Assembly: GCA_001917125.1 (NCBI GenBank)
Contig: MNTU01000018.1
Span: forward strand, 61,712 to 125,711
DNA length: 64,000 bases
Reading direction: 5' to 3'
From: Azospirillum sp. 47_25
GTDB lineage: Bacteria > Pseudomonadota > Alphaproteobacteria > RF32 > CAG-239
Part shown: positions 30,766 through 39,884 of the stretch, one piece after another
Layout of the letters: every line of letters starts with the position of its first letter
Position numbering within the stretch: position 1 is the first letter of the stretch
Translations under genes and position numbers: made by a program
The notes under the pieces: generated by a model
What the model was told of the DNA's origin: nothing
Databases searched by the model: none
Seen by the model: the letters and a program-made list of their open reading frames with translations, nothing else

Positions 30766-32647
30766 TAAAAATCTCCTTTACAGCGTTGAGTTTCCGGCGG
30801 CGAATAAAGAGAAAACAGCCGGCAAGCAGGATAATGACCGCGGCAGGAATAATGATAACGTTTGCGGTGATGATTGAACTCAGGCGTTTTTCGTTTTCCT
30901 GTTTAATCTGATATTCAATTTGTTTTAATTCCTGTTGTAATCGTCCGATTTCTTTCCGGTGTTGTTCGATTGCGCTCATCGTTTCCGCCGAAAGGACGAG
31001 CTTGTTTCGGGAAAGCTCCTGCTCAACGACGGACATGGCCCGGGTGTTGATTTCCAATTCCTGCTGGAGAAGATTGTATTCACGGGCGTGGCGGTTGAAA
31101 ACATCGCTGTAAATTATTTCGCCGACGGTTTTGCTGCTGCCGGTTTCTTTATCAGTCAGGCCGAGGACGTTATCTCTTCCGGCCAGATAGTCAACCGCCC
31201 GCAAGATAAAATTTCCGTTATCATAAACCGGAGCCAGTCCGTAAACCGGGTTGTCGATCGTTTCCGAGGTGTCGGCCCAGTTTTCGGCAACAATCAAATC
31301 GCTGTCGGCCACGGCAACAATGCGCGCCGGGGCAATCGAATGCGGCAGAAAAGACGGCATTTTTCTTTCAAATTCAGTACCGGCCATAATGTTTGCGGTA
31401 AAAAGGGAATCAAATTTTCCTTCTGCCAGCAGGGCAAGAGTATATTTTCCTTCATTTCCTTTAAACATGGCAGCCAGTTCGGGCTGGGTATGTCCGGTAA
31501 ATTCGCGTACCGACAGGGTTCCGCCGGATGCGGCCGTTGTCAGCAGCGGCGTCAGCCGGACTCCGTCGGGATTTTCTTCCGGACGAAGACTTCCCGGCGT
31601 TTTAAGACGGATATTTTTCAAGCCGGACGTTAACGGATGATCCTGATTAATCTGTTCTGCGGTAAGCTGCATCCAGAAAGGGAAATTTTTGGCCTGGCTG
31701 GACGATCCCACTTTCATCAGCATAATTTCACCGAGACTGCGATCACCGACGACATTTTGATTATCCTGCCGGAAACCCCAGTTGCGGAACAATCGGTTCA
31801 TATCCGCGGCCGCGAAATTCTGGGCATTGTACAGTTCAACCTGCTTTTCGCTGAAGACATCATTAAAGACCAAGAGTCTGCCGCCGCGCAGAATATACTG
31901 GTCAAGCGCGTAAGTCAGCAGCGGAGACAGTTCTTTCAGGTTAATGACGACCAGAACGTCAACATTGCCCGGAATAACGGGGCTTTCTTCGCTTAACGGC
32001 AGGATATTATAATCATTTTGGAGCTGTGCGACAATGGCCCAGTTGGGAACAATCTTTCCGTATTGGCGGCTGATTAACGGCAGCTGCGGGCTGATAAGCC
32101 CGACGGTCGGGCGTTTGTCGTCATTTATTTTGGCAAAAATTTTGCTTATGTCGGTTTCCAACAGACCGCTGCGGGCGGGGATAAAATTGGGAATGACGTA
32201 GCCGGCACCGGTTGCATTGGTAAAGACGGCACCGAAATAAAGGTTGCTTTGTCCGCCGGCATCGGGAATGGCTTTTATTCCGGCTTTTTTAGCTTCTTCT
32301 TCAAGCGGGCTGTAAGGTTCGGGATTGAGAACCTCTATTTTGACATTGTCAACGGCCGCCGCCTGCTGATATTTTTTCAGATAACGCAGGACAAAAGAGG
32401 CATAAGCGGAATATTGCGGGTTTTCCTTAACCAGATTATTGGAAAGATAAACACGGACATATACGGGCGCCGTCAGCTCCGAGAGTATTTTTTTGCTGGC
32501 GGGCGACAGCGAAAAGCGTTTGTTGTCGGTCAAATCAAATTTTTGGGTGTTGCCGAGCAGGTTAGCCGTAACCGTCAGGCCGACAAAGCTTATCAGAAGC
32601 AAAATGACAAAGACTAAGAGTGACGTGCTTTTTCTTGATTTAAACAT
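30746..32647 (-). CDS. GldG-like auxiliary protein of an ABC system
   Basis: The 633 residues have an N-terminal membrane helix (about 10-30), a periplasmic part starting LGNTQKFDLTDNKRFSLSPASKKIL, then RPTVGLISPQLPL, GRLLVFNDVFSE and a C-terminal coiled coil with a second membrane helix (about 600-620). The DLT-xN-RFSLSPxxKxIL opening is typical of the GldG/ABC-auxiliary family. It sits with a permease (32657) and an ATPase (33394). The substrate is unknown: in gliding bacteria this set supports the gliding apparatus; elsewhere it is uncharacterised. Confidence 0.85.
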   Translation of the reverse strand: MFKSRKSTSLLVFVILLLISFVGLTVTANLLGNTQKFDLTDNKRFSLSPASKKILSELTAPVYVRVYLSNNLVKENPQYSAYASFVLRYLKKYQQAAAVDNVKIEVLNPEPYSPLEEEAKKAGIKAIPDAGGQSNLYFGAVFTNATGAGYVIPNFIPARSGLLETDISKIFAKINDDKRPTVGLISPQLPLISRQYGKIVPNWAIVAQLQNDYNILPLSEESPVIPGNVDVLVVINLKELSPLLTYALDQYILRGGRLLVFNDVFSEKQVELYNAQNFAAADMNRLFRNWGFRQDNQNVVGDRSLGEIMLMKVGSSSQAKNFPFWMQLTAEQINQDHPLTSGLKNIRLKTPGSLRPEENPDGVRLTPLLTTAASGGTLSVREFTGHTQPELAAMFKGNEGKYTLALLAEGKFDSLFTANIMAGTEFERKMPSFLPHSIAPARIVAVADSDLIVAENWADTSETIDNPVYGLAPVYDNGNFILRAVDYLAGRDNVLGLTDKETGSSKTVGEIIYSDVFNRHAREYNLLQQELEINTRAMSVVEQELSRNKLVLSAETMSAIEQHRKEIGRLQQELKQIEYQIKQENEKRLSSIITANVIIIPAAVIILLAGCFLFIRRRKLNAVKEIFNVSSSD

Positions 32648-32656
32648 TGTTCTTCC

Positions 32657-33391
32657 TCAGTGCTTTTTATAATCGATTGCGGCAACATTCAGCCATAATA
32701 TCAGAATTGTCAGGAGCAGGAAATATGCCAGATTGTCAAAACCGGGCTGACCGAGCATCATATCCTGATAATTGCGGTAAAAATTCAGCGACCGACTGAG
32801 CCGGTTGGAAATCGTTTCCGAAATATTCAACAGGGGCGACAGCAAAAAATCAAAGTTAAGCGAGACCAACAGCCAGCCGACGAAAACGGAAAACAAATAT
32901 GCCAAAACGGCATTGGTATTGAAAACCGAAACCAGACACCCGGCCGCCGTCAGGAGCGCAATAGCCAGAACCGTGGCCAGATAGGCAGACAAGACATTGA
33001 GCATATCCAGGTCAACCAGTGTCGAAGCATAAAGGGCAAAAGGCAGGGTCAGCGCCAGCATCAGCAGGCCGAATGCCGCGGCGGCCATAAATTTTCCCAG
33101 AACAACGGCGGTATAATCGACCGGCTGGGTGAGCAGAAATTCAATTGTTCCGGAGCGGCGCTCGTCAGCCCACAGACGCATGGTCGCCGCCGGCATCAGC
33201 ACGACAAAGATTTCCGGCTGATAGGTAAAGAAAGATATCAGTCCGCTGTTGTCGTAAGCGAAAAAATAAGCGGAATAGAAGGTTGCAAACATCGACAGCA
33301 CCAGATAAACAGCTATAATGATATAAGCCGTCGGAGTGCGGAAATAACCGGCAAATTCTTTTTGCATGACTGCCCGCAACTGATAAAACAT
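32657..33391 (-). CDS. ABC-2-type permease (GldF-like)
   Basis: The 244 residues have about six membrane helices and the ABC-2 permease element YFRTPTAYIIIAVYLVLSMFA near the start and WADERRSGTIEFLLTQPVDY in the middle. The GTIEFLLTQPV signature marks the GldF/NosY branch. It starts three bases after the ATPase stop. Confidence 0.88.
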   Translation of the reverse strand: MFYQLRAVMQKEFAGYFRTPTAYIIIAVYLVLSMFATFYSAYFFAYDNSGLISFFTYQPEIFVVLMPAATMRLWADERRSGTIEFLLTQPVDYTAVVLGKFMAAAAFGLLMLALTLPFALYASTLVDLDMLNVLSAYLATVLAIALLTAAGCLVSVFNTNAVLAYLFSVFVGWLLVSLNFDFLLSPLLNISETISNRLSRSLNFYRNYQDMMLGQPGFDNLAYFLLLTILILWLNVAAIDYKKH

Positions 33392-33393
33392 GG

Positions 33394-34110
33394 CTATTCT
33401 TCTCCGGTAATGGTCCGGAATGCCGAAGCGATATCATAATCGGCACCGGAAAGTTTGAGTTCCTGCGGCGTGGTATCCCGCACCAGTTTTCCCTTATGCA
33501 GTAAGATGACGCGGTTAGCCACGGCTTCGACTTCTTCAAGGATATGCGTCGAAATGACGATAATGCTGCGGCGGCCGTATTCCCTGATGAATTTGTGGAT
33601 TTCATGCTTCTGATTGGGATCAAGGCCTTCGGTCGGCTCGTCAAGAATAAGAATGCGCGGCTGGTGGATTAATGCGGCGGCTATGGCAACGCGATGCTTG
33701 AATCCTTTGGACAGCGTTTCTATTTTCCGGGTCATTACGTCATTCAGACGCATTTGTGCCGATGCTTCCCTGAGAGCGGCAAGAAACGCTTCACCGCCGA
33801 GATGACGAAGATCTGCGGCATATTTGATGAATTCAAAAACGGTCATTTCAGGATAAAGGGGTGCGTTTTCGGGCACATAGCCTATTTTAGACAGCGCTTC
33901 GACTCGTTGGAAACGCGGATCGTGTCCGTAAATTTCAACATTGCCTTCCGAGGGCAGAAGATAGCCGGTAAGCAGCCGCAAAAGAGTTGTCTTCCCTGCC
34001 CCGTTCGGCCCGAGCAGAGCCACAACGTCTCCTTTTTTCAGGCAGAAATTAAGGTTATCCAATGCCCGGATAGAACCAAAATTCTTTGATAACTTTTTTG
34101 CAACTATCAT
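33394..34110 (-). CDS. ABC transporter ATPase (GldA-like)
   Basis: The 238-residue ATP-binding subunit has Walker A GPNGAGKTT (34-42), signature LSKGFKHR, Walker B ILILDEPTEGLDP and the switch His in STHILEEV. The signature deviates from LSGGQ in the way seen in GldA and related ABC-2 ATPases. It is the first gene of the operon and energises the permease at 32657. Confidence 0.9.
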   Translation of the reverse strand: MIVAKKLSKNFGSIRALDNLNFCLKKGDVVALLGPNGAGKTTLLRLLTGYLLPSEGNVEIYGHDPRFQRVEALSKIGYVPENAPLYPEMTVFEFIKYAADLRHLGGEAFLAALREASAQMRLNDVMTRKIETLSKGFKHRVAIAAALIHQPRILILDEPTEGLDPNQKHEIHKFIREYGRRSIIVISTHILEEVEAVANRVILLHKGKLVRDTTPQELKLSGADYDIASAFRTITGEE

Positions 34111-34267
34111 TTCTTATCCTAAAATAATCAATTTGTCTGCGGTTTATTCTAACAGAGATTTTTTAAATTTTAACAACTATTTTTATTTTTCAAAATGTTT
34201 GATGACAAAATACTTATTTTCATTTATCTATATAAGAAACAAATTTTGAATAACGGAGTAACAATAA

Positions 34268-34792
34268 GTGCAGGAAGTATATACAAAGGAAGAGACACAG
34301 TCCTTTAAAGTCGGGGCTTATGTCGCTCTGGCCATTCTGGCGATTATCGGCTACAAGGCTTTCACGGCTCAGGAAATCGAACATGCCGACAACGGCAGCT
34401 ACTATGCTCTGGACGCCCGTTTCGGACGGACGGACGGTCTTTTGGTCGGAGACAAGGTTCGGCTGGCGGGCGTTACCGTCGGCAAAGTGGTCGGTGCCAA
34501 ACTTGATGAACATTTCAATGCGATTATGACGATTGAAATTAAGGAAGGCATCAATATTCCCGACGACAGCAGCGCTTCGATTGTCAGTTCCGGGCTGATG
34601 GGGCCGAAATATATCGAAATAGAACCGGGCGGGTCAGAAGATTATCTTGCTCCGGGCAGCGAATTTTCCTATACGCAGGATGCAATGGTTATTGAAGAAC
34701 TGCTGGATCGCATCGTCAGCATCGGCAAAGCCAACCGTGCCCCGAAAGAACAAAAAGAAATCGAAAAAATGGAAAAAGAACTTGATATGTAA
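34268..34792 (+). CDS. MlaD-like MCE-domain protein, first of two
   Basis: The start is GTG 34268, nine bases after GGAG. The 174 residues have an N-terminal membrane helix (about 14-31) and one MCE domain with YYALDARFGRTDGLLVGDKV, VTVGKVVGAKLDEHFNAIMTI and the ribbon SGLMGPKYIEIEPG. MlaD forms a hexameric ring that passes phospholipids between the membranes. No mlaE or mlaF gene lies beside it, so a remote MlaFE partner is expected. Confidence 0.88.
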   Translation: MQEVYTKEETQSFKVGAYVALAILAIIGYKAFTAQEIEHADNGSYYALDARFGRTDGLLVGDKVRLAGVTVGKVVGAKLDEHFNAIMTIEIKEGINIPDDSSASIVSSGLMGPKYIEIEPGGSEDYLAPGSEFSYTQDAMVIEELLDRIVSIGKANRAPKEQKEIEKMEKELDM

Positions 34793-34823
34793 AATCAGAG
34801 AAAAGAACTTTTAGGAGAAGATG

Positions 34824-35282
34824 ATGAATAAAAAACCGGTTGAAACCATTATGGGAATTGTTGTTATTTTTGTAGCGGCGTTCTTTTTGTATTTTGCTTA
34901 TCAGGTTTCTGACCTGCAGGTTGTCAAAGGTTATGACATTAATGCCAGATTTCTTAAAGTCGGCGGTCTGAACGTCGGCTCCGACGTGCGCATCAACGGC
35001 ATTAAGGTCGGAACGGTTATTGCCCAGAATCTGGATCCGGAAGACTATGTTGCCGATGTTAAACTCAGCATTTCTTCCAATATTCAGCTGCCGAAAGACA
35101 GTGTCGTTTCCATTGTCAGCGACGGCCTGGTCGGCAATAAGTTTATTAAGATTGAACCGGGCAAGTCAAAAGAATTTCTGCAAAACGGTGATACCGTTGC
35201 TAATACGAAAGACTTTAAAACGCTTGAGGATATGGTCGGCGAAATTATCTTTATGGTGACAGACAATGGTGACAAGAAATAA
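34824..35282 (+). CDS. MlaD-like MCE-domain protein, second of two
   Basis: ATG 34824 lies six bases after GGAG and is preferred to ATG 34821. The 153-residue product has an N-terminal helix (MGIVVIFVAAFFLYFAY) and an MCE domain with ARFLKVGGLNVGSDVRINGI, KVGTVIAQNLDPEDYVADV and DGLVGNKFIKIEPG. It is clearly a paralogue of the preceding protein, shorter and with its acidic tail DMVGEIIFMVTDNG. Both together could form mixed rings. The final codons overlap the next gene. Confidence 0.88.
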   Translation: MNKKPVETIMGIVVIFVAAFFLYFAYQVSDLQVVKGYDINARFLKVGGLNVGSDVRINGIKVGTVIAQNLDPEDYVADVKLSISSNIQLPKDSVVSIVSDGLVGNKFIKIEPGKSKEFLQNGDTVANTKDFKTLEDMVGEIIFMVTDNGDKK

Positions 35283-36369
35283 ACTTCCGGCAGCTTCGGT
35301 TCTCCTCGGCAGCCTTTTGTGGACTGCCTCTGCCGGCGCTTACGAAATTCAGACCAATACGGCAAAGATGCAGGCCATGGACAAGATTACCGGCCGCGTC
35401 AGTGTTATTGAGGTTCCGGTCAACGGAGAAGTGAAGTTCGGAAGTTTTTCGATTGTCGTGCGTGCCTGCAAAAAGACGCCGCCGGAAGAAACGCCGGAAA
35501 ATTACGCTTTTGTTGATGTGGCTGATACAGGCAAAGACGGAAAGCCATATAATATTTTTAAGGGGTGGATGATGTCGTCTTCCCCTGCCCTGAATGCGGT
35601 TGAACATCCGATATATGACGTATGGCTGTTGCAGTGTATAGATAAAACAACAGACAAGAAAAGCCTGTTGAGTGACGAAGCCCTGGCCGAACGTGACGGG
35701 CTGCCCCGTCAGGAAGATTTGGACAAGGCTGAAAAAATGTCCAAAGAGGCTCTGATTGCCGCCGAGGCCGAGGCTGAGGAAAAACAAGCCGCCGCAGAAG
35801 AAACGCCGGAAGAAGAAAATAAAGCCGAAGAGAATACTGCGGAACCGGACGCACTTCAGACAAAAGAGGAAGAACTTCCGGTCGTGCCGGCCATAACAGA
35901 TGACATAGAATTGGAAGAAGCCGTCGTTCCGGCAGCTTTACAGGAAAGTATGACTCAGGACGGCGATGAAAAGACCGAAGATAACGCTCCGGTTTCACTG
36001 CTTCCTGCCGGCAATAAAGAAGTTTCTCCGGCTGACGACGCTCAGGCAGCCGATACAGGAGCCCCGCAGCCGTTGTTCAGTATCCCGGACGAGGCAGATA
36101 AAGAAACGCAGCCAACCGAGCTTCTTCCCGAAAAACCGGTCAGCGATGAGCAAACGGAACAAGACAAATCACCGGCTATGCCGGCCGGCAAGACAATCGG
36201 TGAACTACCGGCAAATCAACCTGCCGCGGAAGATAAACACTCTTCGGACGATGAACTTCCGGTCGTCGAGGCCTTATCCGAAGATGAAGCTGTTGAAGAT
36301 GATCAGTTTATTGACGCAGACACGGCAGCCGATTTGGAAGCTGAATTAAAAAAATTACAAAATCAATAA
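35266..36369 (+). CDS. DUF2155 protein with a long acidic C-terminal tail
   Basis: Residues 1-25 are a signal peptide. Residues 26-125 are the alphaproteobacterial DUF2155 domain (MDKITGRVSVIEVPVNGEVK, FGSFSIVVRACKKTPPEE, YNIFKGWMMSSSPALNAVEHPIYDVWLLQC). The rest, about 190 residues, is low-complexity Glu/Ala/Asp-rich and contains ELPVV twice. DUF2155 proteins usually stop near 130-200 residues, so the tail is unusual. It overlaps the MlaD gene by 17 bases, and a DUF2155 gene beside mlaD is a common alphaproteobacterial arrangement. The role of the family is unknown. Confidence 0.85.
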   Translation: MVTRNKLPAASVLLGSLLWTASAGAYEIQTNTAKMQAMDKITGRVSVIEVPVNGEVKFGSFSIVVRACKKTPPEETPENYAFVDVADTGKDGKPYNIFKGWMMSSSPALNAVEHPIYDVWLLQCIDKTTDKKSLLSDEALAERDGLPRQEDLDKAEKMSKEALIAAEAEAEEKQAAAEETPEEENKAEENTAEPDALQTKEEELPVVPAITDDIELEEAVVPAALQESMTQDGDEKTEDNAPVSLLPAGNKEVSPADDAQAADTGAPQPLFSIPDEADKETQPTELLPEKPVSDEQTEQDKSPAMPAGKTIGELPANQPAAEDKHSSDDELPVVEALSEDEAVEDDQFIDADTAADLEAELKKLQNQ

Positions 36370-36372
36370 AAT

Positions 36373-36398
36373 AACAGACTGCTTCGGCAGTCTGTTTT
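36373..36398 (+). terminator. Rho-independent terminator
   Basis: AACAGACTGC (36373-36382), loop TTCG, GCAGTCTGTT, then TTTTCTG. It closes the MlaD-DUF2155 operon. Confidence 0.9.
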
Positions 36399-36565
36399 CT
36401 GTCGAGTATAATTCCTTTTTGGCATATTCACGAAAAATTAAGGTTAGTCTGTATAACCATATTTTCCGCGACTTTAAGGTCATTTCTTTTTCAAAAAACA
36501 TTTAAAAGCCGCAAATTATACCCATAAAGACATAATCACACTGGAGCTTCTTTCCTTTTTTTGTA

Positions 36566-36581
36566 TAATTGTTTGCAATTA
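36566..36581. promoter_or_regulatory. Palindrome overlapping a -10-like sequence
   Basis: TAATTG TTTG CAATTA is a perfect inverted repeat. It overlaps TATAAT (36564-36569) about 70 bases before the hydrolase at 36653, so it could be an operator for that gene. The sequence before it (36399-36560) shows nothing else. Confidence 0.3.
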
Positions 36582-36652
36582 ATGGCGGAATAAATTTCAC
36601 TGTTAATCAAAAAAACATATAATTCACAATTAAACAGACAGGAAACACGCTA

Positions 36653-37135
36653 ATGACTAACAATGCGCTTCTGATTATAGATGTTCAAAAAGGGTTTATC
36701 AATGAATATACCCGCGAACTTCCCGGCAAAATAGAAAAGCTTCAAAACAATTATGCCAACGTTTATGCCATGCAATTTATTAACCTTGAGGATTCAATGT
36801 TCCGCAAACAGCTTAACTGGCATAAACTTTCTCTGAATACTCAAGATACGGAACTGGCTTTTAAAATTCGACCGGATGCGCTTGTCTTTTCAAAATATTC
36901 ATACGGTGCGACGCCTGAGTTTATTGAATATCTGCAACAGCAAGGCATTACTTCAATTGATGTTTGCGGACAAAGTACGGACTGCTGCGTGGCAAAAATC
37001 GCACTCGATTTGTTTGACAATCGAATTCTGCCGAAAGTTTTGGCTGATTATTGTGCCAGTACGGCCGGCCGCCTGGTCCATAAAAGAGCTTTAATTTCGC
37101 TGCGGCATATTATCGGCAAAGACAATGTTATTTGA
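36653..37135 (+). CDS. Isochorismatase-family cysteine hydrolase
   Basis: The 160 residues have the catalytic triad Asp10 (IIDVQKGF), Lys81 (FSKYSYGA) and Cys112 (CGQSTDCCV). The short length, below the usual 180-220, leaves only the core fold. Members remove amide or vinyl-ether groups from nicotinamide, N-carbamoyl compounds, isochorismate and others. GACAGGAAACACGC before ATG gives a usable ribosome-binding site. It is a single-gene unit with a terminator at 37190. The substrate cannot be chosen. Confidence 0.88.
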   Translation: MTNNALLIIDVQKGFINEYTRELPGKIEKLQNNYANVYAMQFINLEDSMFRKQLNWHKLSLNTQDTELAFKIRPDALVFSKYSYGATPEFIEYLQQQGITSIDVCGQSTDCCVAKIALDLFDNRILPKVLADYCASTAGRLVHKRALISLRHIIGKDNVI

Positions 37136-37189
37136 TTCGGACATGCAAATATGAATTTGATTAATTGTCAACAGTCTGAAATAGTCGTT

Positions 37190-37221
37190 GAGTTTACCTC
37201 TCTTCAGAGGTAAACTCTTTT
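37190..37221 (+). terminator. Rho-independent terminator
   Basis: GAGTTTACCTCT (37190-37201) and AGAGGTAAACTC (37206-37217) form a perfect 12-base stem around CTTC, followed by TTTTC. Confidence 0.95.
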
Positions 37222-37252
37222 CAGTGTCTAAAAGAACAAAAGGTTGTTTGCA

Positions 37253-38191
37253 ATGAGTGATAACGCGATTGACGTCAGCTTTGTAATGACGGTTTATAAC
37301 AAAGAATATTATCTGCCTTCCGTGCTTAAGGCTTTATTGAATCAGACCGGATTAAAAAATCCCGAGTATATTTTCGTAGATGACCTTTCCAGTGACCGCT
37401 CGGTAGAAATTATCCGCGAGATGACACAGGGCATTCCCAATGTAAAAATTATTGCCAACAAGGAAAACCGCGGCATCAGCGTCCGGATTAATCAGGGAAT
37501 CGCCGAAGCCGAAGGCGAATATACGCGAATGCTTGATTCGGATGACATTTTTCCTTTGGATTCAACCGAAAAGATGCTTGAACTGGCTCGCAAGCACAAA
37601 GCGGATATGGTTTACGGCTGTTTTACCAAAACGGGCAAAGAGCCACAGGAACTGGAGCAGGAATATTTGAAACCGTTTAAATACAAATATAACTCCAACG
37701 CTTTGCAAATGGTGCTGACCGGACGTTTTACCCGCATGGGACAGCTTATCCGCACTTCCGTTTTACAGAAGGCTAAAGGAGCCGACGAGCGGGTCTTTAT
37801 TCAGGATGAGTCAATTCCCCTGCGCAGCGCCATTCATGCCTTAGGGGCGATTAAAATGGATGCCGACGTTGTTTTGGTTCCCAAAGAGCTGGGAAATTTT
37901 TCAGGCAACAAGATTCAATTGGACAATGACCGCTTTCTGGCTTACTGCTATACAATTCTGGATAATCCGCAGCTGCCGATCTGGGCCAGAAGACTGATGT
38001 ATAAGCGTGCGGTTTCGGCTTATTGGAAATTTTATAAAAAAACGCACAAGGCCCCCTGTTTTTCGAAAATATTCATCATATATCTTAGAAACAAAATTAT
38101 GCCGCAGGTTCCGGATTTACTGTTTTTGAAAAAAATGCGGGATGAATTTCTGGCGTTGGACAACGTCCGCAGAATCAAACCGGACGCCTGA
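37253..38191 (+). CDS. Family 2 glycosyltransferase
   Basis: ATG 37253 follows AAAGG by nine bases. The 312 residues begin VSFVMTVYNKEYYLPSVLKA and have YIFVDDLSSDRSVEIIREM and YTRMLDSDDIFPLDSTEKM, where DSDD is the metal/nucleotide motif. The C-terminus is a basic amphipathic helix (RRLMYKRAVSAYWKFYKKTH). The gene stands alone and is not linked to the heptose cluster, though its product may act on the same surface glycan. Confidence 0.88.
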   Translation: MSDNAIDVSFVMTVYNKEYYLPSVLKALLNQTGLKNPEYIFVDDLSSDRSVEIIREMTQGIPNVKIIANKENRGISVRINQGIAEAEGEYTRMLDSDDIFPLDSTEKMLELARKHKADMVYGCFTKTGKEPQELEQEYLKPFKYKYNSNALQMVLTGRFTRMGQLIRTSVLQKAKGADERVFIQDESIPLRSAIHALGAIKMDADVVLVPKELGNFSGNKIQLDNDRFLAYCYTILDNPQLPIWARRLMYKRAVSAYWKFYKKTHKAPCFSKIFIIYLRNKIMPQVPDLLFLKKMRDEFLALDNVRRIKPDA

Positions 38192-38337
38192 GGATTGTGT
38201 CAACACATACAGTATTGCTGGCTATAAAGCGTGTGGGTTTGCATATAAAACTTTATCATCGCGTTACCATATGTGCTGACATCAAAGATATAATTTTGAT
38301 GTTCTTAAAACAAAGATGATAATTAGTCGAGGTGAAT

Positions 38338-39000
38338 ATGTCTGCCCTGAATTCAAAATCCAGAAGGCCTTATACGTTTGAAGAAGAAGTCTGGAGCTGT
38401 GCCATCCATGGTCTCGGGATTGTACTGAGCATTGCCGGACTGACAACTCTGGTTGCTCTGGCAGCCAGATATCGTGATGTATGGACCGTTGTTTCAACTG
38501 CCGTTTTCGGCGTGTCGATGATTGTTCTATATACGGCATCAACCATTTATCATGCCGTGCCCAATCTTGACCTTAAACGGCATTTGAAAAAGTTTGACCA
38601 TATTTCAATTTATTACCTGATCGCCGGAAGTTACACGCCGTTTTTGCTGGTTTGCATGCGGGGAACGCTCGGCTGGACCATTTTCGGCATTATCTGGGCG
38701 TTGGCTTTAACCGGAACCATTCTTAAACTGCTCAGTTCGGGCAGCGGAACCAAAGTGTGGTCTATCAGCCTTTATCTGATTATGGGCTGGATGATTGTTA
38801 TTGCTTCCAAACAACTGGTCGGCGCCCTGCCCCCAATCGGCCTGAAATTTCTGGTTTTAGGCGGCTTTTTCTATACGGCGGGAATTTTGTTTTATGTATG
38901 GAAAAGTCGTAAATATACGCATGCAATCTGGCACGGATTTGTGCTTACAGGAACGATTATGCATTTCTTTGCAGTTCTTTATTCCTGTGTGTTAATCTGA
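38338..39000 (+). CDS. Hemolysin III family (PAQR-like) membrane protein
   Basis: ATG 38338 follows GAGG. The 220-residue product has seven membrane helices and the conserved histidine motifs SCAIHGLGI, ASTIYHAVP, HISIYYLIAGSYTPF and HAIWHGFVLTGTIMHF, which bind zinc in the HlyIII/PAQR superfamily. The name 'hemolysin' comes from a B. cereus member; most bacterial members lack proven lysis and are thought to be membrane hydrolases. It converges with the DUF2156 gene, sharing 22 bases at the ends. Confidence 0.9.
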   Translation: MSALNSKSRRPYTFEEEVWSCAIHGLGIVLSIAGLTTLVALAARYRDVWTVVSTAVFGVSMIVLYTASTIYHAVPNLDLKRHLKKFDHISIYYLIAGSYTPFLLVCMRGTLGWTIFGIIWALALTGTILKLLSSGSGTKVWSISLYLIMGWMIVIASKQLVGALPPIGLKFLVLGGFFYTAGILFYVWKSRKYTHAIWHGFVLTGTIMHFFAVLYSCVLI

Positions 39001-39881
39001 TACATTAACTTTTGTTTTCGGATAAAATCAACCGGACGATATTCGGTTTTAGCCTTGCGCAGACCGGGAAGCCCTAAATCCTGCTCCCGGTTGACGCAGG
39101 TTATGTTTTCCGGCAGAGACATTAACATTCTGCGGTTAATTGCCTGATATATCCCGATAAAATCAAGCGAGGCTTTTTCAAAATGAATAATAACCGTTTG
39201 AGGGTCAACAATTTCTCCGATGGTAAAAGCGGCAAGCCCGTTATTAATCCAAATACTGCCGGAGACGATTTCAGGAAGGTCTTTCCAACTTTCAAATAAA
39301 CGGTTTATTGCCTGATTTTCCAAAATAAAGTCTTCTGTATTAATATCACGCCGCTGCCCCTGTTGCTCAATCCAGCCTTTCATAAAAGTTCTGACGGCAG
39401 GGAAGTCCTGTATCCGCAGCGGGCGGAATTCATAGGCGTAGCGGCGCTCAAAAGTGTTGGCCAATTTGCGTTTGGCAGCATAATCAGAGCCTTTGAGTTC
39501 AATTAAATCGTTGATATTATAAAGATATTCCCAATGCTCGCGTTGATTTTTGCCGACGATGTCCGGCATTTGCGTTTCGATTATTCGGCTCAGGGCTTCA
39601 GGAACCCGGGTCATAATGAAGTGAGGTTCCAGATTTTCGGCAAGAAGTTTCTGCCAGTCATCGCGCTGCCAGGCGCCTATCGGCGCTCCGTAAAGGTAAA
39701 GCGGACCGTAGCGGTAACGCAGCCAGACCAAATCATCGGCCCAAGCCCATTCATATTGATATTTTCCGGCCCAGGACCAGATATTTACAAAGCTGTAATC
39801 AGAGGCTTTTTCAAGGCATTGGCGGTAATATTCGAGATATTCTCCGCGGCGGTTCAGTTGTATCGGTTCAAAAGTCAGCAT
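38979..39881 (-). CDS. DUF2156 protein (phosphatidylglycerol lysyltransferase-like domain)
   Basis: The 300 residues belong to the GNAT-fold DUF2156 family, whose best-known members are the C-terminal domains of lysyl-phosphatidylglycerol synthases. YLYNINDLIELKGSDYAAKRK, EDFILENQAINRLFESWKDL, LAAFTIGE and FEKASLDFIGIYQAINRRM match the family. No membrane helices precede it, so it is the stand-alone type, and it may transfer an amino acid from a charged tRNA to a soluble or lipid acceptor. Confidence 0.75.
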   Translation of the reverse strand: MLTFEPIQLNRRGEYLEYYRQCLEKASDYSFVNIWSWAGKYQYEWAWADDLVWLRYRYGPLYLYGAPIGAWQRDDWQKLLAENLEPHFIMTRVPEALSRIIETQMPDIVGKNQREHWEYLYNINDLIELKGSDYAAKRKLANTFERRYAYEFRPLRIQDFPAVRTFMKGWIEQQGQRRDINTEDFILENQAINRLFESWKDLPEIVSGSIWINNGLAAFTIGEIVDPQTVIIHFEKASLDFIGIYQAINRRMLMSLPENITCVNREQDLGLPGLRKAKTEYRPVDFIRKQKLMYQINTQE

Positions 39882-39884
39882 TAT

